DNA of 64,000 bases from Mumia sp. zg.B17 (GCF_019550915.1 NZ_JAHWCI010000006.1:124001-188000), one strand, 5' to 3'; counted from the first letter of the stretch, positions 16,285 to 24,961 are shown. Numbers and translations are program-made. Notes: a model not told the origin generated them from the letters alone.

Positions 16285-17034
16285 ATGACCGCCCCTGCAC
16301 TCGTCACTCTCGCTCACGGGAGCCGTGACCCCCGCTCGGCCGCAACCATCGCATCACTGACGGAGTTGGTCCGGTGCATGCGTCCGGACCTCCGCGTGGA
16401 GGAGTCCTACCTCGAGCTCTCCGAGCCGTCACCCCTCACGGTGATCGACCGGCTCGTCGCCGAGGGGCACGACGAGGTCGTTGTCGTCCCGCTCCTCCTG
16501 ACCCACGCCCACCACGCCAGCGTCGACGTCCCCGCCGTCGTCGAGGCGGCGCGGCGTCGCCATCCTCACGTCCGGGTGCTCGCGACCGACGTCCTCGGCA
16601 TCCACAAGAGCTTCCTCGGCGTGCTGGACCTCCGGTTGCGCGCGGCCCTTCGCGAGGCCCGAGCCACCGAGCTCGACGGCCTCGTGCTCGCAGCGGCCGG
16701 GTCGTCGAACCCGCTCGCCAACGCGCACGTCGCCCGCGTCGCCCGCGCCTGGGGCGCCCGCCACAAGCTGCCGGTGATCGCGGCCTTCGCCTCAGCGGCA
16801 CCGCCAGCAGCGGGCGAGGCGGTGCGGGAGCTGCGCCGTGACGGCAAGCGTCACATCGCCGTCGGGTCGCTGTTCCTCGCCCCGGGCTTCCTGCCCGACC
16901 GGGCCACCGAGCTCGCCCTCGAGGCCGGGGCGGTGGCGGTCTCCGACCCGCTCGGCGCAGCACCCGAGCTCGCCGAGGTGGTCCTCGCCCGCTACGCCGT
17001 CGGCGCAGTCGATCTGGTCCCGATCCCGGCCTGA
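16285..17034 (+). CDS. Sirohydrochlorin ferrochelatase/cobaltochelatase (CbiX/SirB-like)
   Basis: A 249-residue protein with ATG at 16285 behind a perfect AGGAGG (16271-16276). It has the two-repeat chelatase fold. The first half reads ALVTLAHGSRDPRSA and VVVPLLLTHAHHASVDVP, containing the metal-site His residues; the second half reads LVLAAAGSSNPLANAH and FLAPGFLPDR. It inserts iron into sirohydrochlorin to make the siroheme needed by the sulfite reductase two genes upstream. It follows cysH by 46 bp and is probably in the same operon, with its own strong ribosome site. Confidence 0.88.
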   Translation: MTAPALVTLAHGSRDPRSAATIASLTELVRCMRPDLRVEESYLELSEPSPLTVIDRLVAEGHDEVVVVPLLLTHAHHASVDVPAVVEAARRRHPHVRVLATDVLGIHKSFLGVLDLRLRAALREARATELDGLVLAAAGSSNPLANAHVARVARAWGARHKLPVIAAFASAAPPAAGEAVRELRRDGKRHIAVGSLFLAPGFLPDRATELALEAGAVAVSDPLGAAPELAEVVLARYAVGAVDLVPIPA

Positions 17035-17094
17035 CGCGGTCGGCCGCGCCACGCCTGCGCTCGGTCTGCCGCTCAGGCGCGGCAGACTGAGCGC

Positions 17095-17859
17095 ATGACG
17101 ACCTCGGGCGACTCTCCAGCCACTCCCCTGCGTCTTGGCTCCGCCGTCGTGCACGGCGCCACGGGATACGTCGGGCGGCACCTCGTCCGCGCCTTGCTGC
17201 TCGAGGACGTGACGGTGCTCGCGGTCGGCCGATCCGACGCCGGGCTCGACGCGGTGCGTGAATGGCTGGGTGAGGCCGGCGCCCTGATGCGTCCGGTCGT
17301 TGCTGACGTGTCCACCGACGAGGGCTCCCACTACGTCGCCGATCAGCTGCGCCGGCGCGGTGGGATCGACGCTGCCTTCGCCGCGATCGGGGGGTGGTGG
17401 GAGGGCGCCGACCTGGTGGATCTCGACACCGCCACCTGGGACGGTCTGCTCCGGAGCCACCTGACCGCCCACTTCCTCGCGGCGCGGTCGACGGTGCCGT
17501 CCCTGGCACCCCAGGGGTCGGCGTACGTGGCCCTCAACGGCATCGCGACCCTGAAGCCGGAGGCCGGATCGGGACCCGTGAGCGTCACCGGGGCGGCACA
17601 GAGCATGCTCCTCGAAGTCCTGCGGGCCGAGGAGGACCGACCGCGGGTCCGCTTCCACGAGCTCTGCGTGGTGAACCCGGTCGTCGACGACGGTCAAGCC
17701 CTGGACGCGCGCGAGGCCGTCGTCGAGATCACCGACGTCACCGCCGCCGCCCTCCGGCTCGCCCGCGCCGGCGATCCCACCGTCGTACGCACCGAGCTCG
17801 GGCAGTGGCAACCGGCACCCGCCGCGACACCCCACAGCGGTGACTCGGCGGTAGGCTGA
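17095..17859 (+). CDS. SDR-fold protein lacking the catalytic Tyr-Lys pair
   Basis: A 254-residue Rossmann protein. VVHGATGYVGRHLV near residue 20 is the NAD(P)-binding glycine motif, and VADVSTDEG and AFAAIGGWWEGA fit SDR strands 3 and 4. Where active SDRs have YxxxK, this protein reads GPVSVTGAAQSMLL, so both catalytic residues appear to be missing. It may bind a nucleotide without classical dehydrogenase activity, or act as a scaffold or sensor. A -10-like CAGACT ends 6 nt before the ATG, suggesting its own leaderless promoter. Confidence 0.7.
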   Translation: MTTSGDSPATPLRLGSAVVHGATGYVGRHLVRALLLEDVTVLAVGRSDAGLDAVREWLGEAGALMRPVVADVSTDEGSHYVADQLRRRGGIDAAFAAIGGWWEGADLVDLDTATWDGLLRSHLTAHFLAARSTVPSLAPQGSAYVALNGIATLKPEAGSGPVSVTGAAQSMLLEVLRAEEDRPRVRFHELCVVNPVVDDGQALDAREAVVEITDVTAAALRLARAGDPTVVRTELGQWQPAPAATPHSGDSAVG

Positions 17860-17906
17860 CCCCGTACCGACCGCAGTCGGCGGACTCGTCACGAAAGGCC
17901 TCACCG

Positions 17907-18464
17907 ATGACCGAGCCCACCCAGGACGCCCGCACGCCGTACGACGTGGCCGTCCTGTTCGAGCAGGAGCTCTCCGAGCTCGACGCGCGTCAGCTCACGT
18001 CGCTGCACGAGGGTCTCGACGACCCGGTCGTCTATCACCTGCTGCTCCCGGTCGAGGACGCTGCCGCGACGATGGCGACCTCTCTCGGCGTGCTCGGTGG
18101 AGCCGATCTCGCTATGCCCGACTCGCAGACGGTCGGAGACGTCGACAATGCGATCGTCGAAGCCGGCCAGGAGTCGTTGCAGCGCTCGATCGACCTGATC
18201 GTTGCTGCGGGCAAGGCCGACACGACCGCACGCGGCGCCCTGACCCACGACGACCCGGTCAGCGCGCTCGCCGACCTCGTCACGCGGGTGGGGGCCGAGG
18301 AGGCGATCATCTTGACGACGTCGCACGTGTTCTCGGAGTTCTTCCACGTCGACTGGGCCTCGCGCGCCGAGCGCAAGCTCCACGTGCCGACGCTCCGTCT
18401 CATCGAGCACGAGAGCTTCGACGCGCAGTCGGCCGGTGCAGGCGAGGGCGCTTCCCTCATCTGA
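17907..18464 (+). CDS. Conserved hypothetical protein (185 aa), possibly UspA-like
   Basis: GAAAGG lies 7-12 nt before the ATG, and a TAGGCT box is about 50 bp upstream. The protein is acidic, soluble and without Cys. The segment EEAIILTTSHVFSEFFHVDW followed by RAERKLHVPTLRLIEHE resembles the C-terminal strand-helix pattern of universal-stress-like or nucleotide-binding alpha/beta folds. I do not recognise a defined family. It is followed directly by the left 21-bp repeat array, which begins inside its last codons. Confidence 0.7.
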   Translation: MTEPTQDARTPYDVAVLFEQELSELDARQLTSLHEGLDDPVVYHLLLPVEDAAATMATSLGVLGGADLAMPDSQTVGDVDNAIVEAGQESLQRSIDLIVAAGKADTTARGALTHDDPVSALADLVTRVGAEEAIILTTSHVFSEFFHVDWASRAERKLHVPTLRLIEHESFDAQSAGAGEGASLI

Positions 18465-18523
18465 CGCTCGCGGGTCACCCCCTGGCGCCCGCGGGTCACC
18501 CTCTGGCGCTCGCGGGTCACCCT
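18461..18523 (+). repeat. Three tandem 21-bp repeats upstream of msrB
   Basis: Three consecutive units start at 18461, 18482 and 18503, with consensus CTGGCGCYCGCGGGTCACCCT (R/Y variants). The middle unit contains CTGGCGCCCGCGGGTC, whose exact reverse complement occurs in the array after msrB. The array reaches the -35 zone of the msrB promoter. The 21-bp period equals two helical turns. Confidence 0.85.
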
Positions 18524-18542
18524 CTGGGCGTGTGCTCGTCCG

Positions 18543-18548
18543 TACGAT
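18543..18548 (+). promoter_or_regulatory. Candidate -10 box (TACGAT) of msrB
   Basis: TACGAT ends 6 nt before the msrB ATG at 18555. GGAGG in the 6-nt gap would be at the extreme 5' end of the transcript. Confidence 0.45.
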
Positions 18549-18554
18549 GGAGGC

Positions 18555-18962
18555 ATGGCGTACCAGGTCGAGAAGACGGATGACGAATGGCGTGTCGAGC
18601 TCACGCCCCAGGAGTTCCACGTGCTGCGGGAGGCGGGGACCGAACGCGCGTTCAGCAGCTCCTACGAGACCGACGAGACCCCCGGCGTGTACGAGTGTCG
18701 AGCGTGCGGCGCGGAACTGTTCCGCAGCGACACGAAGTTCGACGCGCACTGCGGTTGGCCTGCGTTCTTCTCACCGCTGGCCGGAGAACGCGTCGAGCTG
18801 ATCGAGGACGTGTCGCTCGGCATGCGGCGCGTAGAGGTGCGCTGCGCGCGGTGCGGCTCGCACCTCGGTCACGTCTTCGAGGGTGAGGGCTTCCCGACGC
18901 CGACCGACCAGCGCTACTGCATCAACGGTGTGAGCCTTCGGCTCGTCCCTGACGCATCCTGA
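18555..18962 (+). CDS. msrB: Peptide-methionine (R)-S-oxide reductase
   Basis: A 135-residue MsrB. The structural zinc site is C48/C51 (CRAC) and C97/C100 (CARC). The catalytic Cys is C122 in RYCINGVSL, and a second Cys (C66, in AHCGWPAFF) is in the position of the resolving residue. GSHLGHVFEG is the family core. It repairs methionine-R-sulfoxide in proteins using thioredoxin. It stands between two arrays of the same 21-bp repeat in opposite orientation, an unusual setting for this housekeeping gene. Confidence 0.96.
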   Translation: MAYQVEKTDDEWRVELTPQEFHVLREAGTERAFSSSYETDETPGVYECRACGAELFRSDTKFDAHCGWPAFFSPLAGERVELIEDVSLGMRRVEVRCARCGSHLGHVFEGEGFPTPTDQRYCINGVSLRLVPDAS

Positions 18963-19038
18963 CCCGCGGACCCCAGACAGCGACCCGCGGGCGCCAGAAA
19001 CTGACCCGCGGGCGCCAGACAGCGACCCGCGGTCAGGG
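18961..19038 (+). repeat. Three tandem 21-bp repeats downstream of msrB (inverted relative to the upstream array)
   Basis: Units start at 18961, 18982 and 19003, with a partial fourth at 19024. The core is GACCCGCGGGCGCCAG, the exact reverse complement of the upstream core. The array fills the gap between the convergent msrB and chdC stops. It may act as a bidirectional terminator or protein-binding array. Confidence 0.85.
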
Positions 19039-19734
19039 AAGGGTGTCGACGAGCTCGGCGACGGTGCGCAGCCGACCCGTGTAGAACGGGATCTCGTCGC
19101 GCACGTGCAGCCGCGCCTTCGAGGCCCGCAGCTCGCGCATGAGGTCGACGATGCGGTGCAGCTCGTCGGCCTCGAACGCGAGCAGCCACTCGTAGTCGCC
19201 GAGCGCGAACGACGCGACCGTGTTGGCCCGGACGTCGGGGTACGGCGCCGCCATCATGCCGTGCTCGCGCAGCATCTCCCGGCGCTCGGCCTCGGGCAGG
19301 ACGTACCAGTCGTACGACCGCACGAACGGGTAGACGCAGAGGTACGCCTTGCCTCCAGGCTCGGTCATGAACGCCGGGGCGTGCGAGCGGTTGAACTCCG
19401 CCGGGCGGTGCAGCCCCATCTGTGACCAGACCGGAGCCAGTCGCTCACCCAGGGCCGTACGGCGGAACGCGTGGTAGGCGTCCTGGAGCGCGTCGGCGCT
19501 CACGGCGTGCCACCAGATCATGACGTCGGCGTCCGCGCGCAGCCCTGCGACGTCGTACGCACCCCGCACGACCACGTCGGCGTCGGCCAGCTCCGCGAAG
19601 AGCTTCTCGACCTCGGCGATCACCTTCGTCCGGTCCGCGATCTCTCCGAACGGCGTCTCCAAGCGGAACACCGACCACATCGTGTAGCGGATCGTCGCGT
19701 TCAGGGCCTCGTGGTCAACCTCGGGCGTCGTCAT
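19033..19734 (-). CDS. chdC: Coproheme decarboxylase (chlorite dismutase-like, HemQ)
   Basis: A 233-residue chlorite dismutase superfamily protein with ATG at 19734 behind GAGGGGGA. Typical segments are [49 protein letters not shown] and [13 protein letters not shown]. This is the actinobacterial ChdC/HemQ type, which turns Fe-coproporphyrin III into heme b with hydrogen peroxide. It starts 4 bp after the cgoX stop and is the last gene of hemE-cgoX-chdC. The ferrochelatase CpfC of the same pathway is not in the window. Confidence 0.92.
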   Translation of the reverse strand: MTTPEVDHEALNATIRYTMWSVFRLETPFGEIADRTKVIAEVEKLFAELADADVVVRGAYDVAGLRADADVMIWWHAVSADALQDAYHAFRRTALGERLAPVWSQMGLHRPAEFNRSHAPAFMTEPGGKAYLCVYPFVRSYDWYVLPEAERREMLREHGMMAAPYPDVRANTVASFALGDYEWLLAFEADELHRIVDLMRELRASKARLHVRDEIPFYTGRLRTVAELVDTLP

Positions 19735-19738
19735 GGCT

Positions 19739-21157
19739 TCATTGTCCCCCTCGGCCCACGGGCCCCTCGAGGTGGTCGCAGATGCTCCGGGCGGCGGCCT
19801 GGGCGGATGCGACGACCGCCGGGATCCCGACCCCGCCGTACGCCGCGCCGCACACGGCAAGCCCGGGCGTGCGGCCGACGGCGTCGGAGATCTGGTCGAC
19901 TCGGGCGAGGTGCCCCACGGTGTACTGCGGCAGACCACCGCCCCAGCGCTGGACATCCGCGTCCACCAACGGCCCCCGGAGGCCGATGGCCTCGGCGAGG
20001 TCGGACACCGCCGTCGCCACGAGGTCGGCGTCCTCACGCTGGAGGACGTGCTCCTCACCCGCCCGGCCGAGAGAGGCGCGCAGGATCATCAGGTCACCGG
20101 TCCGGCGCCCCAGCCAGCCCCACTTCCACGACGAGAATGTCGCCGCCTTGATCGCCTTCCCCTCCACGGGCGGGACCAGGAAACCCGATCCTGCGGCGTC
20201 GGCGGCCACCTGGTCGCGGGGCACGGCCAGGGTGACGATCGCCATCGAGGCGTAGTCGACCTCACGCAGCAGCCGCGCCGCCACCGGGACGCACGGCGCC
20301 AGCAGCCGCGCAGCAGGCGCAGCCGGGGTCGCGACGACCACGGCATCGACCTCCACCACCTCGGCGGCGTTCGCGGGGCCGACGACCAGGCGCCACCGAC
20401 CGAAGCCCAGCGCGCTGATCTCACGCACGGTCGCGCGGGAGCGTACGACGATGCTCGGGTGGTCGACCACCGCGGCGGGCAGCTGCCACATCCCGCCCTC
20501 GAGGCCCGCGAAGACCGGCGGAAGATCCTTCGGCGCCGCTGCCGACTGCTCGGCGGCGGCGTGCGCGAGACGCCGTCCGCGGTGGTGGAGCGCCCAGATC
20601 GCCGGCGCGGCCGCACGCACGGAGAGCTCCGAGGCGTGACCGGCGTACACACCGCCGAGAAGCGGCTCGACCAGCATGTCGACGACCTCCCGCCCCAGAC
20701 GCCGCCCCACGTACGACGCGACAGACACGTCGTCGGCGGGCTCGGGCAACGGCAGGTCGGCGCGGGCGCGCAGCATGCCGGCGCGACTGAGGACGTGGGT
20801 CTCGGCGAGCGCGTCGAGGTCGGTGGGAACGCCCATCACCGACGGCGGGATCGGGCGCATCTCACCGCGCGCCCAGAGTGCCGCCGCGACCGGCTCGGGA
20901 TGGACGAGACGCTCCCCGAGACCCACCTCGCGGGCCAGACGCACCGCCTCGGGACGCCGGTTGAGCATGGACTCCGCCCCGACGTCGACCGTGATCCCGG
21001 CGACCTCCGTGCCCGCGAGCTTGCCTCCGACCCGGTCAGAGGCCTCGAACAGGGTCACGACGGCGTCGGGCAACGCCTCCACCACGGCGCGCGCTGCCGT
21101 CGCGCCCGCCAGGCCGCCACCGACGACCGCCACGCGCACGGGGGACCTCACCGGCAC
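19739..21157 (-). CDS. cgoX: Coproporphyrinogen III oxidase (HemY/CgoX-type, FAD)
   Basis: A 472-residue flavoprotein of the protoporphyrinogen oxidase family. [14 protein letters not shown] near the N-terminus is the FAD dinucleotide-binding motif, followed by [12 protein letters not shown]. The C-terminal FAD segment reads [20 protein letters not shown]. Within an actinobacterial operon with ChdC the substrate is expected to be coproporphyrinogen III. The GTG at 21157 lies 2 bp after the hemE stop; the next GTG at 21151 is an alternative start. Confidence 0.92.
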   Translation of the reverse strand: MPVRSPVRVAVVGGGLAGATAARAVVEALPDAVVTLFEASDRVGGKLAGTEVAGITVDVGAESMLNRRPEAVRLAREVGLGERLVHPEPVAAALWARGEMRPIPPSVMGVPTDLDALAETHVLSRAGMLRARADLPLPEPADDVSVASYVGRRLGREVVDMLVEPLLGGVYAGHASELSVRAAAPAIWALHHRGRRLAHAAAEQSAAAPKDLPPVFAGLEGGMWQLPAAVVDHPSIVVRSRATVREISALGFGRWRLVVGPANAAEVVEVDAVVVATPAAPAARLLAPCVPVAARLLREVDYASMAIVTLAVPRDQVAADAAGSGFLVPPVEGKAIKAATFSSWKWGWLGRRTGDLMILRASLGRAGEEHVLQREDADLVATAVSDLAEAIGLRGPLVDADVQRWGGGLPQYTVGHLARVDQISDAVGRTPGLAVCGAAYGGVGIPAVVASAQAAARSICDHLEGPVGRGGQ

Positions 21158-21159
21158 GC

Positions 21160-22275
21160 TCAGCGCAGCTCGTAGGCGTGGACGTGGTCGACCAGGCGCT
21201 TGAGGGCATCGGGGTCGGTGGCGGGGAGAACGCCGTGACCCAGGTTGAACACGTGGCCGCGTGCCTTGCTCCCGGCATCGAGGATCGCATCGGCCTTGGT
21301 CTTCATGATGTCGTCGGGTGCGAACACGACCGTCGGGTCGAGGTTGCCCTGGACCGACCGGCCCGGACCCACCCGTGCGATCCCGTCGTCGAGCGCGACC
21401 CTCCAGTCGACGCCCACGACGTCGGCTCCCGCGTCACCCATCTCGCTGAGCAGCTCGCCGGTGCCGACACCGAAGTGGATGCGCGGCACATCGAGGTCGG
21501 CGACCGCATCCAGCACGGTCTTCGCGTACGGCTTGACGTAGCGGACGTAGTCCTCACGGGAGAGCGAGCCGGCCCAGGAGTCGAACAGCTGCACCGCCCG
21601 GGCACCGGCCTCGACCTGCACCCGCAGGAACGCGGCCGCGATCGAGGCGAGCCGGCCGAGCAGCGCGTCCCACGTCTCCGGGTCCCGGTACATCAGCTCC
21701 TTGGTCAGCCGGTGGTCGCGCGACGGCCCGCCCTCGATCAGATACGAGGCCAGCGTGAACGGTGCGCCGGCGAAGCCGATCAGCGGCGTGTCGCCGAGCT
21801 CGCCGACGAGCCCGCGCACGGACTCCGTGACGTACTCGACGTCGCTCGGCTCCAGGTCGCGCAGCTGCTTGGCGACGGCCTTGGCCGTACGGATCGGCGT
21901 CGCGACGACGGGGCCGGTGCCGGGGACGATGTCGAGATCGACTCCGATCGCCTTCAGCGGCACCACGATGTCGGAGTAGAAGATCGCGGCGTCCACGCCG
22001 TACCGGCGCACCGGCTGCATCGTGATCTCGACCACCATCTCGGGCCGCGTGCACGACTCGAGCATCGGGACGCCCTCGCGGAGCTTGCGGTACTCCGGGA
22101 GAGAACGCCCGGCCTGACGCATGAACCACACGGGCACATGGGTGGGCTTCTCCCCCCGGCACGCGGCGAGGAAGGCACTGGTCGTCTTCGGCGTCGTCCC
22201 GTCCTTCGCAGGGCTGGGCGCGGCCGTGGTCGACGACGAGGCCTCGGGCTTGTCGTCCTTCTGCGGGGCACTCAC
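21160..22275 (-). CDS. hemE: Uroporphyrinogen decarboxylase
   Basis: A 371-residue HemE starting with GTG at 22275 directly after GGAGG; an upstream in-frame ATG would add an unlikely Arg/Ser-rich extension. It has an unusually long, low-complexity N-terminal extension of about 30 residues before the family core. Signature segments are VWFMRQAGRSLPEYR, IFYSDIVVPLKAIG, GFAGAPFTLASYLIEGG and FNLGHGVLPATDPD. It decarboxylates uroporphyrinogen III to coproporphyrinogen III and is the first gene of the heme operon. The start region is divergent from the DUF3000 gene, with only 71 bp between them. Confidence 0.94.
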   Translation of the reverse strand: MSAPQKDDKPEASSSTTAAPSPAKDGTTPKTTSAFLAACRGEKPTHVPVWFMRQAGRSLPEYRKLREGVPMLESCTRPEMVVEITMQPVRRYGVDAAIFYSDIVVPLKAIGVDLDIVPGTGPVVATPIRTAKAVAKQLRDLEPSDVEYVTESVRGLVGELGDTPLIGFAGAPFTLASYLIEGGPSRDHRLTKELMYRDPETWDALLGRLASIAAAFLRVQVEAGARAVQLFDSWAGSLSREDYVRYVKPYAKTVLDAVADLDVPRIHFGVGTGELLSEMGDAGADVVGVDWRVALDDGIARVGPGRSVQGNLDPTVVFAPDDIMKTKADAILDAGSKARGHVFNLGHGVLPATDPDALKRLVDHVHAYELR

Positions 22276-22334
22276 CCTCCGATCCTCGCAGGTCGAACGG
22301 CGCGTCGCTGCGTCAGGTCTGACGCTCCGCGAAC

Positions 22335-22340
22335 TATGGT
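22335..22340 (+). promoter_or_regulatory. Candidate -10 box (TATGGT) of the DUF3000 gene
   Basis: TATGGT ends exactly 6 nt before the ATG at 22347, indicating a leaderless or nearly leaderless transcript. Confidence 0.45.
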
Positions 22341-22346
22341 GGAGGC

Positions 22347-22949
22347 ATGGCAGCACGCAACGAGCTCGACGGTCAGCCGTCCGAGTTCATCGAGGCTGTC
22401 GCTGCCCTGCGAGACGCGGAGCTACGTCCCGAGGTGGTCTGCGAGGAGCTGGCAGCACCCCGTCGGATCGCGCCGTACTCGTACGCGCAGAGCGGCGATG
22501 TCACCGCCGATGGCGACGAGGTCGGCACCGGCCGGCTCGTCCTGCTCCACGACCCGGCGGGCAACGACGCCTGGCAGGGCACGTTCCGGTTGGTGACGTT
22601 CGCCCGCGCCGAGGTCGACGCCGAGATGGCCAGCGACCCCGTGCTTCCCGAGGTCGGCTGGAGCTGGCTGGTCGAGGCGCTGTTCTCCCAGGGCGCCTCG
22701 TACGTCGCGCCCAGCGGGAGCGTCACGACCGTCCGGACGGAGGGCTTCGGAGGGATGGAGGAGGACGGCTCCAGCGCGCAGCTGGAGATCAGAGCCTCCT
22801 GGACACCCCTGTTCGGCACCGGTGACACCCTCGCCTCGCACGCCGTCGCGTGGAGCGAGCTCTTGTGCACCGTGGCCGGGCTCCCCCCGCTGGCCCCTGG
22901 TGTACTGACCCTGCCCCGACGCGGGCGCGAGGGACGGCCGCCGCGGTGA
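22347..22949 (+). CDS. DUF3000 family protein
   Basis: A 200-residue protein matching the actinobacterial DUF3000 pattern: VCEELAAPRRIAPYSYA near residue 30, the acidic EVGTGRLVLLHDP, then GWSWLVEALFSQGASYVAPSG and a C-terminal HAVAWSELLCTVAGLPPLAPG. The function of the family is unknown. It is translationally coupled to the RNase D gene through a GTGA overlap (22946-22949). This pairing, next to hemE, recurs in actinobacteria as far as I recall. Confidence 0.85.
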   Translation: MAARNELDGQPSEFIEAVAALRDAELRPEVVCEELAAPRRIAPYSYAQSGDVTADGDEVGTGRLVLLHDPAGNDAWQGTFRLVTFARAEVDAEMASDPVLPEVGWSWLVEALFSQGASYVAPSGSVTTVRTEGFGGMEEDGSSAQLEIRASWTPLFGTGDTLASHAVAWSELLCTVAGLPPLAPGVLTLPRRGREGRPPR

Positions 22950-24178
22950 CCTCCGAACCCGACGACTCCCCCACCGAGGAGGTCGTCCTCCCGCCCCTGC
23001 AGCTGCACGACCCCCTCCCGGCGGTGGTCGACGACGCCCAGGCCCTCCAGCGCGTGCTGGACGCCCTCCGCCACGGGACCGGCCCGGTCGCGATCGACGC
23101 GGAGCGCGCCTCCGGATACCGCTACTCGCAGCGGGCGTACCTGATCCAGCTGCGCCGTGAGGGAGCTGGGACGGCTCTGGTCGACCCGATCGCGTTCGAG
23201 GACCTCCATGAGCTCGACGACGTGCTCGCCCCCACCGAGTGGATCCTCCACGCGGCCACCCAGGACCTGCCGTCTCTCGCGGAGGTCGGCCTGCGCCCCC
23301 GTGCGCTCTTCGACACCGAGCTCGCCGGCCGACTTCTCAACCTCCCGCGCGTCGGCCTGGCCGCGCTCGTCCAGGACGTGTACGGGATGAGCCTGGCCAA
23401 GGAGCACTCCGCCGCCGACTGGTCACGACGGCCGCTCCCCGAGCCGTGGCTCGTGTACGCCGCCCTCGACGTCGAGCCTCTCGTCGGGCTGCGCAACGCC
23501 CTCGAGGAGCGCCTCGAGCGGGCCGGCAAGCTGGAGTGGGCCCACGAGGAGTTCCAAGCACTTCTCCACTTCGCCGGTCCCGCAGTCCGGACGGAGCCGT
23601 GGCGGCGGACGTCCGGCATCCACAAGGTCCGTGGGCCGCGACGGCTCGCGCTCGTGCGAGCCCTGTGGGAGGCGCGCGACGTCATCGCCCGCGAGCGCGA
23701 CGTAACCCCGGGGCGGATCCTCAACGACGCCGCGATCGTCACGATCGCCCGCACCGCGCCGGCGAGCCGCCAAGAGCTGCGTGACCTGGAGGTCATGCGC
23801 AGCCGCGGGGCGCGCCGCTACCTCGACACGTGGGACAGTGCCCTCGCCGCCGCCCGGGACCTGCCGGAGTCAGAGCTGCCCTCCAACGCGTCGAGCGACG
23901 CCGACGGTCCTCCGCCTGCTCGTGCGTGGCCCGAGCGGAACCCTGAGGCTGCCGCCCGGTTGGCGGCGTACCGGACCGCTCTGACGGCGATCGCCGAGCG
24001 CCACGACCTGCCTCTCGAAAACCTTCTGACACCCGACATCCTCCGGCGGCTCGCCTGGGACGCGACGGTGGCACCGGACCGCGACGCCGTCGCGGCGTTC
24101 CTCACCGACCGTGGTGCCCGCCCGTGGCAGGTCGCGCTCACCGCCCAACCGCTCGCCGAGGCGCTCCGCGCGCTCTGA
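22946..24178 (+). CDS. Ribonuclease D-like 3'-5' exonuclease (DEDDy) with HRDC domains
   Basis: A 410-residue protein starting with GTG at 22946, overlapping the DUF3000 stop. Exonuclease motifs are VAIDAERASGYRYS (Asp and Glu), ILHAATQDLPSL (Asp) and WLVYAALDVEPLVGL (Tyr and Asp), together DEDDy. C-terminal HRDC-like helical domains follow (LVRALWEARDVIARERDVTP and LAAYRTALTAIAERHDLPLE). It trims 3' ends of structured RNAs such as tRNA precursors. The following gene has its own TACGCT promoter box. Confidence 0.9.
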   Translation: MTSEPDDSPTEEVVLPPLQLHDPLPAVVDDAQALQRVLDALRHGTGPVAIDAERASGYRYSQRAYLIQLRREGAGTALVDPIAFEDLHELDDVLAPTEWILHAATQDLPSLAEVGLRPRALFDTELAGRLLNLPRVGLAALVQDVYGMSLAKEHSAADWSRRPLPEPWLVYAALDVEPLVGLRNALEERLERAGKLEWAHEEFQALLHFAGPAVRTEPWRRTSGIHKVRGPRRLALVRALWEARDVIARERDVTPGRILNDAAIVTIARTAPASRQELRDLEVMRSRGARRYLDTWDSALAAARDLPESELPSNASSDADGPPPARAWPERNPEAAARLAAYRTALTAIAERHDLPLENLLTPDILRRLAWDATVAPDRDAVAAFLTDRGARPWQVALTAQPLAEALRAL

Positions 24179-24186
24179 GCACCCAC

Positions 24187-24192
24187 TACGCT
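24187..24192 (+). promoter_or_regulatory. Candidate -10 box (TACGCT) before the 24199 gene
   Basis: TACGCT ends 6 nt before the GTG at 24199 and supports that start over upstream ATGs lying inside the RNase D gene. Confidence 0.5.
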
Positions 24193-24198
24193 GGCCGG

Positions 24199-24798
24199 GT
24201 GGCTGAGTTCAAGAAGCCGCTCGTCGCGGCTCCCGAGCTGTTCGCGGCGCGCCAGGGTGACCAGGACCCGGTGGCACGCGCGGAGGCTGGCGCACGCGTC
24301 GCCCACCTCCTGGTCCGCGGCGCCCGAGACGCCTCCGACCAGGCCACCACCGAGCGGGTCCTGGCGCTGGCCGACGAGCACGGGCTCGACCTGCTCGCCG
24401 AGCTGTGGGCCGACGCTCCCGGCGACTCGCTCGCCGGTGCGCTGTGGCGCCTGTACGTGCTGCGCACCTGGGTGCGACGCGACGCCGTCCAGGCTGCCCG
24501 CGAGTTCGACGCCGGCAAGGCCCACGCGCCCGTCGACGAGGTGGTCGCCGGTGTCGTCGATCCCCCGGGACCGCAGGAGGTCGTCGCGCTCGCCGACGCG
24601 GTCGTGCGCGGTGTCGTGACCAACGACCTCGCCGACACCCTCGACCGGGCAGCGGCGTTCGCCCGGATCGTCGGGGTGGGCAGGGCCGCGCTCGGTGAGG
24701 ACGACCACGGCCAGGCCATCAGCGCGTCACGGCTCGTCGACACCGCCGCCGCGTTGGAGAGTGCCGCCCGGAATGAACGCCGAGGCAACCTGGTTTAG
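24199..24798 (+). CDS. Conserved hypothetical protein (199 aa)
   Basis: The GTG at 24199 gives VAEFKKPLVAAPELFAARQG at the start; the leaderless promoter box supports it. The protein is all-alpha, Ala/Asp-rich, soluble and without Cys. It contains RLYVLRTWVRRDAVQAAREF and DAVVRGVVTNDLADTLDRAA. I do not recognise a domain; similar proteins next to RNase D appear to be conserved in actinobacteria, with no known role. The candidate structured RNA at 24805 begins 7 bp after its stop. Confidence 0.78.
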   Translation: MAEFKKPLVAAPELFAARQGDQDPVARAEAGARVAHLLVRGARDASDQATTERVLALADEHGLDLLAELWADAPGDSLAGALWRLYVLRTWVRRDAVQAAREFDAGKAHAPVDEVVAGVVDPPGPQEVVALADAVVRGVVTNDLADTLDRAAAFARIVGVGRAALGEDDHGQAISASRLVDTAAALESAARNERRGNLV

Positions 24799-24804
24799 TC
24801 TGGG

Positions 24805-24891
24805 AGTGCGCCGGGCTGCGGTTGCCCCGGGTCCCAAAATTAGCCGCTACGAGCGGCCACGCGCCGTGAGGTGCTCCCAGCCCGGCGCACT
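24805..24891 (+). ncRNA. Candidate structured RNA: 14-bp perfect stem enclosing further hairpins
   Basis: AGTGCGCCGGGCTG (24805-24818) pairs perfectly with CAGCCCGGCGCACT (24878-24891). The 59-nt interior contains a second hairpin, GCCGCT-ACG-AGCGGC (24843-24857), and an A-rich single-stranded stretch (CCCAAAATTAG). No U-run follows, so it is not a classical terminator, and the genes on both sides are in the same direction. It could be a small RNA, a riboswitch-like leader of the next gene or a processing or attenuation element. It does not match any family I recall. Confidence 0.55.
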
Positions 24892-24961
24892 AGCCTTCTC
24901 CCCTCCCTCGTCCCGCCGATCGGCGCTGCGGGATGTCCCTCGGTGAGCGATGCTCGCGTCT

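Noticed and set aside
18461-19038. Short regular repeats as a CRISPR array
   Set aside because: Units are tandem without spacers, are in two opposite arrays around a normal gene, and no cas genes are present.
24805-24891. Intrinsic terminator after the 24199 gene
   Set aside because: The 59-nt interior is too long and structured, and no U-run follows; a structured RNA is a better description.
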